Virus record (IMG/VR): IMGVR_UViG_3300036401_000291 | Coordinates: 1-61,046 of that record | DNA length: 61,046 nucleotides | Source of the DNA: a virus | Reading direction: 5' to 3' (one strand) | Shown here: positions 55,591 to 61,046 of the stretch, piece by piece | Layout: each line of letters starts with the position of its first letter | Numbering within the stretch: the first letter of the stretch is position 1 | Position numbers and translations under genes: made by a program | Notes under the pieces: model-generated | The model's input: only the letters and a program-made list of their open reading frames with translations | What the model was told of the DNA's origin: nothing | The model's database searches: none

Positions 55591-57152
55591 CAGCCATCGT
55601 GATACGCGGGGATGCCGCGCACCTGCCGCTGCCGGACGAGAGCGTGGATTTGGTGGTGTGCTCGCCTCCATATTTCGGACTTCGCGCGTACGTCGATGCC
55701 GGCGAGGTCTATGAAGGGCAGATCGGGAGCGAGGCGACACCTCGCGAATGGCTTGATGCGCTCCTGGCCTGCACACGTGACTGGGTGCGGGTGCTGAAGC
55801 CGTCCGGGTCGATCTTCGTCAACCTCGGCGACAAGTATGCAGGCGCGCCGAGCGGGCCCCGCACGTCACCCATGCCGCATCCCAACAGCCCGCGCATGGG
55901 CGTGGGCAACGTCGCTTCATGGGGCGGCGAACGGCGCCTTTATCATGCGGAGACGCCACCTAAGTCACTGATCGGCCTGCCGTGGCGGTACGCCCTCGCG
56001 TGCATGGATGACCTCGGCCTGATCCTGCGCCGCGACATAATTTGGAGCAAGCCCAATGGCCTTCCGGAAAGCGTGACGGACCGGTGCCGGTCGTCGCACG
56101 AGTACCTGTTTCATTTCACGCGCCAGCCGAGGTATTACGCGGCGGTAGACGAGATCCGCGAACCGCACGCGATCGCGACTCTCGGCAGGAACGGCTACAG
56201 GCGAGGCCGGAGCCAGAACGGGGGCGGCAGCGCGGAAAGCATGGCGGGATTCGACTACGGACGGCGCGACGACCTCGGCGACATGACTAGCAACCCGCTG
56301 GGGAAGCTGCCCGGGTCGGTGTGGGACATCCCGCCACTCGCACCCCTCCGCGCCATCCTCAAAGACGTCGCACGCGGTGTCATGACCCCCGAAGACGCCG
56401 AACGGGAACTGGCACCGGACCCGTGGGCTGCCACTGTCTGGCCCATCCCGTCGCAGCCTCTGACTGTCCCGGCGGCGCTCGGCGTGGATCATTTCGCGGC
56501 GTTCCCGATGGAGCTGCCGCGGCGGTGCGTGCTGGGGTGGTCTCCGCCGGGTGTGTGTACCGCCTGCGGCGAAGGCCGCCGCCCGGTCAGCACCATCGAG
56601 CACGTCAGGCATTACGCAGGCGGCAGCAAGGGGCGCGCGCCGGGAGTCAACAGCGGGAAGCCCGGCTCGTTCGACGATCCGAGGGTTCCGCGCACGAACC
56701 CGCTGTACACCATCACCGGCTATGCGTGCGCCTGCACCCCGTACACCGACCACCCCGGCACCGGCGACCCCAGCGGCCCCTACGGGCGGCACGCTGCTGC
56801 CGTGGATGCTGGCACCTATGAGAACGTGGGCTCCGGCTGGGGCGGCAAGGGCGGACTTGGTGACCGGCCGCGGGTTGGCCCGTGGCGCGAGTACCACCTC
56901 GAGGACTGGGCACCGCCACCGACTCGCCCGGCTCTCGTCTTGGATCCATTTGGGGGGACGGGCACCACTGCCCTCGTAGCCGCCGCGTACGGCCGCACCG
57001 GGATCAGCGTCGACATGTCCGGCGATTACTCCCGCCTCGCCCGCTGGAGGACTACGGACCCGGCTGAGCGCGCTAAGGCGATGATGGTGGCCAAGCCGCC
57101 GCCGGTGCCGGACGGCCAGGTGTCGCTGTTCGATGACTGGGAGGCGGTGTGA
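55587..57152 (+). CDS. N4-cytosine/N6-adenine DNA methyltransferase (beta-class)
   Basis: A 521-aa protein. The catalytic VVCSPPYFGLRAY lies at residues 23-35, then VLKPSGSIFVNLGDKYAG, and the SAM-binding DPFGGTGTTALVAAAYGRTG at ~453. This motif order is beta-class. Central CTACGEGRRP and CACTPYT may hold zinc. The end GQVSLFDDWEAV matches the sliding-clamp-binding pattern QxSLF, which could couple methylation to replication. It is long for this class owing to a target-recognition insert. It probably modifies phage DNA. Confidence 0.9.
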   Translation: MTAIVIRGDAAHLPLPDESVDLVVCSPPYFGLRAYVDAGEVYEGQIGSEATPREWLDALLACTRDWVRVLKPSGSIFVNLGDKYAGAPSGPRTSPMPHPNSPRMGVGNVASWGGERRLYHAETPPKSLIGLPWRYALACMDDLGLILRRDIIWSKPNGLPESVTDRCRSSHEYLFHFTRQPRYYAAVDEIREPHAIATLGRNGYRRGRSQNGGGSAESMAGFDYGRRDDLGDMTSNPLGKLPGSVWDIPPLAPLRAILKDVARGVMTPEDAERELAPDPWAATVWPIPSQPLTVPAALGVDHFAAFPMELPRRCVLGWSPPGVCTACGEGRRPVSTIEHVRHYAGGSKGRAPGVNSGKPGSFDDPRVPRTNPLYTITGYACACTPYTDHPGTGDPSGPYGRHAAAVDAGTYENVGSGWGGKGGLGDRPRVGPWREYHLEDWAPPPTRPALVLDPFGGTGTTALVAAAYGRTGISVDMSGDYSRLARWRTTDPAERAKAMMVAKPPPVPDGQVSLFDDWEAV

Positions 57153-57304
57153 GCTTCATTCACGGGGATATTGTCCTGAGTAGGGAAACGGTCCACGGTG
57201 TGTCTGCGGCATGTTTCCCCAGGTCGCGTGAACTGAATCCTTCAAGTGGTGACGAACAGTGGGTACTAACGGTAAAAATTGACGTTTGCTTAACGTCTGA
57301 TTGA
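57149..57304 (+). CDS. Possible small protein in a low-G+C control region
   Basis: A 51-aa GTG-start ORF (SFIHGDIVLSRETVHGVSAA, CFPRSRELNPSSGDEQWVLT) coupled to the methylase by GTGA. The DNA is much lower in G+C than its surroundings and includes an inverted repeat at 57281-57297. It may therefore be a promoter region that happens to stay open. I am unsure whether it is translated. Confidence 0.35.
   Translation: MSFIHGDIVLSRETVHGVSAACFPRSRELNPSSGDEQWVLTVKIDVCLTSD
57281..57297. promoter_or_regulatory. Operator-like inverted repeat before the second cytosine methylase
   Basis: GACGTT-tgctt-AACGTC, a perfect 6-bp inverted repeat inside an A/T-rich stretch, 18 bases before the ATG at 57315. 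A TTGACG overlaps its left arm. A regulated promoter is plausible, but no convincing -10 was placed. Confidence 0.45.
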
Positions 57305-57314
57305 GAGGCGGCAC

Positions 57315-57956
57315 ATGGCGCGACCGAGGCTGCTCGATCTGTTCTGCGGGGCGGGCGGCTGCTCGGTCGGCTACCACCGGGCCGGGTTCGACGTGACCGG
57401 CGTGGATATCAGCCCGCAGCCGCGGTACCCGTTCGAGTTCGTCCAGGCCGACGCGATGACGTTCCCGCTGGACGGCTTCAACGCGATCCACGCCTCGCCG
57501 CCGTGCCACGACCACACGCCGCTAGCGGCATTGTCCGGCACCGATGACACCGGCTGGATGCTCCCCGACACCCGCAAGAGGCTGACGGCGTGGGGTGGCC
57601 CGTGGATCATCGAGAACGTCGAGGGCGCCCCGATGCGGCCCGACCTCAAGCTCTGCGGCTGCATGTTCAAGCTGCGCGTTGACCGGGTGCGCTGGTTCGA
57701 GCTAAGCGACCACTTCGGCTTGGTCATGGCGATCGAGCACCGCAAGCACAAGACCAGGACCGCCACGAAGAACCGCCGCGCGCTCTGGGAGCAGGGCTGG
57801 AACGTGTCCATCACCGGAGACGTCGGAACCTATCTCGGCCCCGAGGCGATGGGCATCGACTGGATGACCGGCAACGAGCTGTCACAGGCGATCCCGCCCG
57901 CGTACACGGAGTACATCGGGAGTCAGCTTCTGGAGACGCTGGAGACCACGGCGTGA
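57315..57956 (+). CDS. Compact C5-cytosine-methyltransferase-like protein
   Basis: A 213-aa protein. LLDLFCGAGGCSVGYHRAGF is motif I (DLFCGAGG at 8-15), IHASPPCHDHTPLAAL at residue ~58 holds the catalytic Pro-Cys, and WIIENVEGAPM at ~98 is the ENV motif. NELSQAIPPAYTEYIG near the end matches the final motif. The PPC is followed by H rather than Q, as in a subfamily of short phage enzymes. It could methylate cytosine or make another C5 modification. Preceded by its own control region. Confidence 0.85.
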   Translation: MARPRLLDLFCGAGGCSVGYHRAGFDVTGVDISPQPRYPFEFVQADAMTFPLDGFNAIHASPPCHDHTPLAALSGTDDTGWMLPDTRKRLTAWGGPWIIENVEGAPMRPDLKLCGCMFKLRVDRVRWFELSDHFGLVMAIEHRKHKTRTATKNRRALWEQGWNVSITGDVGTYLGPEAMGIDWMTGNELSQAIPPAYTEYIGSQLLETLETTA

Positions 57957-57972
57957 CCGCTAGCCTTGCCTC

Positions 57973-58233
57973 ATGCGTCCCGCCGACCTCGCCGAGGCTG
58001 CCCGCGTCCGCGCTGACCTGAAGTCGGGGCGGGCCCGCCAGGCCCGTATCGACGCGGGGGTGTCCGGTGCGGAGGTGGCGCGGGAGCTGCAGCGCCGCGG
58101 TCACGGCGTCACTCCGCAGGCGGTGTTCTACTGGGAGACGCGCGTGAACACGCCGACGGTGGAGCATGCCCTGGCGTACGGCCGGGTGCTGGCCGCGCTG
58201 GCGAAGCGGGCGGCCGTAGAGGAGGCATCATGA
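57973..58233 (+). CDS. HTH-domain protein
   Basis: An 86-aa protein. RARQARIDAGVSGAEVAREL, QRRGHGVTPQAVFYWETRVN and TPTVEHALAYGRVLAALAKR form an XRE-like helix-turn-helix with a rearranged middle. Its ATG follows the methylase stop by 16 bases. It probably regulates phage genes. ATGA-coupled to the next gene. Confidence 0.75.
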   Translation: MRPADLAEAARVRADLKSGRARQARIDAGVSGAEVARELQRRGHGVTPQAVFYWETRVNTPTVEHALAYGRVLAALAKRAAVEEAS

Positions 58234-58466
58234 CCGATCAGACCGCCCCTCCCGCACTGATTCCCCAGGCGGCCGAGGCGCTGGAAGCCACCGTCAGGCT
58301 GACCGGCCTGTCCCGCACCGACGTGACCAACCGGGCGCTGCAGTTCTATGAGTTCGTCGAGTCTGAGCGTGCCGCCGGGTCTGATTTCTTTGTCCGCCGC
58401 CGTGACGGGACGATGCTGCTGGTGGTGATCGGCGACGCTGGCGTCACCGCTGCCGAGGTGCCGTGA
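58230..58466 (+). CDS. Small ribbon-helix-helix-like protein
   Basis: A 78-aa protein. LEATVRLTGLSRTDVTNRAL and QFYEFVESERAAGSDFFVRR match the short RHH-like transcription-factor pattern common in actinobacteria (VRLTGLSRTDVTNRALQ). The partner of the preceding HTH gene. Ends right before a terminator. Confidence 0.7.
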   Translation: MTDQTAPPALIPQAAEALEATVRLTGLSRTDVTNRALQFYEFVESERAAGSDFFVRRRDGTMLLVVIGDAGVTAAEVP

Positions 58467-58476
58467 ACGCAAAACA

Positions 58477-58510
58477 CGCCCGGCCTGCCCCCGAGAGGGC
58501 GAGCCGGGCG
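58477..58510. terminator. Convergent terminator between early and lysis genes
   Basis: CGCCCGGC (58477-58484) and GCCGGGCG (58503-58510) form an 8-bp stem. An inner GCCC/GGGC stem gives a compound hairpin. It separates the plus-strand early operon from the minus-strand endolysin and can serve both. Confidence 0.6.
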
Positions 58511-58544
58511 GTTGCGCGTGCTGAACGCGGGTCTCAGCTTGCAG

Positions 58545-59426
58545 TCAGTCCACCCACAGGCGGATGCCTTTCGGCAGCGGCGTGTCCACGGGCTTGGTGC
58601 CGGAGTGGATGGCGTTGAGGTAGGCGGCGAGGGCGTCGCCGAACGTCCCGAACCGGACCGCGGTCATCCGCAGCAGCGTCGACGGCGGCACGCCGAGCTT
58701 GGCGGCCAGGCCGGCTAGTGAGAGCTGCCCGGCGGTCGTGTATTCGCCGTGCCAGCGGTCATCCGGCCGGGCGGGCCTGGCCGGGGCCTTCCATCCCATG
58801 GCGGCCAGCCCGGCCAGCGGCCCGTGGTACAGCGACGTGTCGGTCCGTCCGCACCCCGCCCACGCGGTGATGTGCGATCCCGTCTTCCCGTCGGTCGACT
58901 GCCACAGCGTGTGACCCAGCCTCGGCTCGGCCGCGGAGTACGCGGCGACCCAGGTCCGCCGCGGCGAGGAGAAGATCGGGGTGAGGCCGTGATCCGCCGC
59001 GAAGGACGCGCCCGCGTAGAGCCAGGACCGTTCCGGCAGCGGCCGGGAGTCCAGCTTGTAGAACCGGTCCACGAACCCGAGCCATGCTTCCGCGCGGCCG
59101 CGCTGGTTCCCGGCGCCTTCTTCCAGGTCGGCGATGAACACGGTGCCGGGGGCGACCGCGGACGGGGGGCCGATCCACGAGCAGAACTGGGCGGCCTGCG
59201 CGGCGGCGTCCTGGCTGCCGACGAGGTAGTGGTACAGGCCGATGAACGAGTACTTGTTCGCTTTCAGGGCGGTGTAGTTGGCCGCGAACATGTGGTCGAG
59301 GTGGTGGGTGCCGTATCCGACGCGGCAGATGCCCGCGCCGCCGTTCTGCTTCTTGATCCCGGCCCAGTCGGGTGCGGACGCTCCTGTCTGGAACTCGCTG
59401 ACGTCGGGGAGTAGCGTGTCGGTCAT
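58545..59426 (-). CDS. Endolysin, GH25-like with C-terminal LysM-like domain
   Basis: A 293-aa protein. LPDVSEFQ (Asp8), GICRVGYGTHHLDHMFAANY, FIGLYHYLVGSQDAAAQAAQ and FIADLEEG (Asp100, Glu102) outline a GH25 muramidase fold. The C-terminal ~70 residues (LSLAGLAAKLGVPPSTLLRM) look like LysM cell-wall binding. It has a TTAGGAG site. It cuts host peptidoglycan for release and is accompanied by a holin upstream on the same strand. Confidence 0.85.
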   Translation of the reverse strand: MTDTLLPDVSEFQTGASAPDWAGIKKQNGGAGICRVGYGTHHLDHMFAANYTALKANKYSFIGLYHYLVGSQDAAAQAAQFCSWIGPPSAVAPGTVFIADLEEGAGNQRGRAEAWLGFVDRFYKLDSRPLPERSWLYAGASFAADHGLTPIFSSPRRTWVAAYSAAEPRLGHTLWQSTDGKTGSHITAWAGCGRTDTSLYHGPLAGLAAMGWKAPARPARPDDRWHGEYTTAGQLSLAGLAAKLGVPPSTLLRMTAVRFGTFGDALAAYLNAIHSGTKPVDTPLPKGIRLWVD

Positions 59427-59676
59427 CCGGGGCTCCTAACGGCTGCCTGCGGGTTCCGGGGCCGGCGGTGATGATGCCCCGGGCGCGGGCCAGGGCGACG
59501 GCCTCACGGCGGGACGACACGCCGAGCTTGCGGTAAATGGCGTAGGTGTGGGTCTTGACCGTGTTGGTGCTGATGTGGACCCGCCCGCCGATCTCGCGGG
59601 GGGTCAGCCAGGTTTGCAGGAGGTCCAGGACATCGTGTTCGCGGGGGGTCAGGGCGGGCCCGGCGCGGCGGGTCAC
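58759..59676 (-). CDS. LuxR/GerE-type HTH gene overlapping the endolysin
   Basis: The first ~75 codons from GTG 59676 encode LTPREHDVLDLLQTWLTPRE, HISTNTVKTHTYAIYRKLGV and SRREAVALARARGI, a clear LuxR-type helix-turn-helix. The frame then continues without a stop for about 230 codons across the endolysin gene, where it looks like an other-frame shadow. So either the protein is a long overlapping one, or a stop near 59435 is masked by an indel. A TAG lies in another frame there. No receiver domain. Confidence 0.6.
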   Translation of the reverse strand: MTRRAGPALTPREHDVLDLLQTWLTPREIGGRVHISTNTVKTHTYAIYRKLGVSSRREAVALARARGIITAGPGTRRQPLGAPDDRHATPRRQRVPDRSVRTRLGRDQEAERRRGHLPRRIRHPPPRPHVRGQLHRPESEQVLVHRPVPLPRRQPGRRRAGRPVLLVDRPPVRGRPRHRVHRRPGRRRREPARPRGSMARVRGPVLQAGLPAAAGTVLALRGRVLRGGSRPHPDLLLAAADLGRRVLRGRAEAGSHAVAVDRREDGIAHHRVGGVRTDRHVAVPRAAGRAGRHGMEGPGQARPAG

Positions 59677-60020
59677 TCCGGGGCGGCGGGAGGCACTACG
59701 GGTGGAGCGTGCAACTCCGGAACCGACGGCGGCGGCGCCGTCACGGACGGCGGGGGCGGGGGCAGGTCGGACACGACGGTACCCCCGGCGCTGTACCCGC
59801 CGCGCTCGGGAGGTATCAGGGTCTTCTCAGCCCGCGGCGTGCTGGCGGGCGCCGGGGCCTGGTTGGGGGCGCCGTACACGCCGAGGCTGGTGGCGGCCAG
59901 GATCGCGAACGACACCCACGGGTTGCCGGTGCCCCACACCTGGATGGCCAGGGTGAGGGCGGCGCCGGTGACGGCGACGACGAGCTTACGATGGGCGGCA
60001 ACCCACGCCTCGGCGGCCAC
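59673..60020 (-). CDS. Holin
   Basis: A 115-aa GTG-start protein. KLVVAVTGAALTLAIQVWGT and PWVSFAILAATSLGVYGAPN form two membrane helices in the pattern I know from Streptomyces phage holins. A Pro-rich tail (PPPPPSVTAPPPSVPE) follows. It lies upstream of the endolysin on the same strand. It probably forms the lysis hole. Overlaps the LuxR-type gene by GTGA. Confidence 0.8.
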   Translation of the reverse strand: MAAEAWVAAHRKLVVAVTGAALTLAIQVWGTGNPWVSFAILAATSLGVYGAPNQAPAPASTPRAEKTLIPPERGGYSAGGTVVSDLPPPPPSVTAPPPSVPELHAPPVVPPAAPE

Positions 60021-60028
60021 GGTCCCCC

Positions 60029-60967
60029 CTAGGGTTTCACGATGAGCAAGACGAACGAGATGACCGCAGCGAGGGTCGCGATGGCCGCGAAGATCGTGCT
60101 CAGGCCGGCCCGCTGGTCGGTGCGCTGCCCGGCGGCGCCGACCCCGGCCGATTCCATCCGCACAACGCGATCTTTGATGTCGCTGACGGTGGATGTCAGG
60201 GATTCCAGCCCGGTCCGGGCGGTGGCCTGGTTCGCCGCGATCGCCTCTTTCGTGGTGGACTCGGACTTGCTGATGGCGAGGGTATTGCTGTCGTTCTGCG
60301 CGGCCACGGCCTTCTCCTGCGCGGCCAGCGCGGCGGCCAGGGCCAGGGCGTTAGACGCGAACAGGGCGTCGACCGCGGCAAACTTCTCCTGGGTGACGTC
60401 CCCGACACGGCGGATCTCCCCCATCATCACCTCGCGGCCGGAGTCGACGGCCCGGTCGATGTCAGTGGGGAACTTCTCCACGCTGCCGGCGAGGACGCGG
60501 GTGGCGATGTCCATGGCGCCGAGCCGCTGCTCGAGGGTGTCGCGGAGCGCGCCGATCCGGGATTCGATGTACTCGCGTTCGGATGCCAGCGCGGCGGTGA
60601 CGCTGGCTGCGGCGTCGGTGCGGGATTTGTCCAGGTCCCCGAGCCGCTGCTCGACGAGTTCCCGGTTGGCCCGGTCGCGGTGTTCCATCTCGGCGCGGAA
60701 GTCGGTCAGCGCGTCGGTGAACCGGCGGACCAGGTCCTCGGTCCGTTCCCAGAGCTTGGCCCGGTCCTGGGTGTCCGCGCCGGACCGGGCGTCGAGGAGC
60801 TCGCGGAGCGCGGCGAGGTCCTTGTCGTGGAGTTCGCGGAGCGCCTGGAGTTCGCGGCGGAAGATGTCGGTGGCGCGGGCGACGGCCTCGGTGGTCAGCC
60901 GGGTGGGGTCCGGCCGGGGTATCAGCTCGGTGTAGGGGGCGCGGGTGTCGTCGCCGTCCGCCATCAC
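60029..60967 (-). CDS. Coiled-coil protein with C-terminal membrane anchor
   Basis: A 312-aa protein. Long helices (RRELQALRELHDKDLAALRE, EQRLGDLDKSRTDAAASVTA, SEREYIESRIGALRDTLEQR) form coiled coils. The end ATLAAVISFVLLIVKP is one membrane anchor. Similar proteins precede holins in actinophage lysis cassettes and may organise lysis. ATG 60964 is an alternative start. The first 23 codons fall in the terminal repeat. Confidence 0.7.
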   Translation of the reverse strand: MMADGDDTRAPYTELIPRPDPTRLTTEAVARATDIFRRELQALRELHDKDLAALRELLDARSGADTQDRAKLWERTEDLVRRFTDALTDFRAEMEHRDRANRELVEQRLGDLDKSRTDAAASVTAALASEREYIESRIGALRDTLEQRLGAMDIATRVLAGSVEKFPTDIDRAVDSGREVMMGEIRRVGDVTQEKFAAVDALFASNALALAAALAAQEKAVAAQNDSNTLAISKSESTTKEAIAANQATARTGLESLTSTVSDIKDRVVRMESAGVGAAGQRTDQRAGLSTIFAAIATLAAVISFVLLIVKP

Positions 60968-61046
60968 GCCCCCTGCGTACGATGCCAGTCATGCACGCGA
61001 ACAGGATGCTGATCGCCGTGGCGGGGGGGGCCGCCGGGGGGGCCCC
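60899..61046. repeat. Terminal direct repeat, right copy
   Basis: Copies positions 1-148. The first 122 bases are exact and the last 26 differ mostly by replacement with G or C, which looks like low-quality bases at a contig end rather than divergence. Confidence 0.9.

Noticed and set aside
50271-57956. Restriction endonuclease partners for the methylases
   Set aside because: Only HNH homing-type genes are present. None has the layout of a type II enzyme cognate to a neighbouring methylase.

Overview
The window reads as one nearly complete genome of a tailed, siphovirus-type phage of a high-G+C actinobacterium. The evidence for the host is the very high G+C content, many GTG starts, 4-nt ATGA/GTGA gene overlaps, a WhiB-family protein, a DUF397 protein and plasmid-type transfer genes typical of mycelial actinomycetes. 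The first 148 bases recur at 60899-61046, with the last ~26 bases degraded into G/C runs, so the sequence closes into a circle of about 60.9 kb (circularly permuted, terminally redundant or plasmid form). It is probably an assembled or metagenomic phage.

Layout. (1) 31.5 -> 1.1 kb, minus strand: late genes. Small terminase, a large terminase split into ATPase and nuclease genes, a membrane peptide, portal, prohead protease and HK97-type capsid come first. A cargo block of glycosyltransferases, sugar epimerase, SAM methyltransferases and a DNA adenine methylase follows. Then come fibre-like proteins (one with long Ala/Gly repeats), head-tail connector, tail terminator, tube protein, frameshifted tail chaperones, tape measure with a lytic transglycosylase domain, and minor tail proteins. 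Small plus-strand genes and HNH endonucleases are inserted in this block. (2) 32-46 kb, mostly minus: homing-type endonucleases, membrane and zinc-ribbon micro-proteins, a secreted protein, and an actinomycete transfer-like module (DUF2637 membrane protein, FtsK/SpoIIIE-type ATPase, WhiB protein), with a divergent HTH-NUDIX gene. (3) 45.4-46.5 kb: a lysogeny-type switch, with a repressor-like gene facing a leaderless Cro-like gene behind a strong promoter. (4) 46.6-58.5 kb, plus strand: early genes. These include an ERF recombinase, a replication-initiator-like protein, a PP-loop (PAPS-reductase-like) protein, four DNA methyltransferases and an HNH endonuclease. (5) 58.5-61 kb minus, plus 0.1-1.2 kb plus: lysis genes (GH25-like endolysin, holin, coiled-coil membrane protein), a LuxR-type HTH and a secreted beta-propeller lipoprotein.

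I could not find an integrase, DNA polymerase, helicase or cognate restriction enzyme. A repressor switch, an FtsK/DUF2637 module and no recognisable integrase suggest a phage-plasmid lifestyle, but this is inference. The most unusual details are a 58-bp direct repeat flanking the PP-loop gene beside an HNH gene that carries a copy of a methyltransferase's 5' end; a cytosine methyltransferase whose second half also encodes a different recognisable protein; a degenerate CRISPR-repeat-like insertion in a glycosyltransferase gene; the split terminase; and a 44-nt tRNA-like mini-element.
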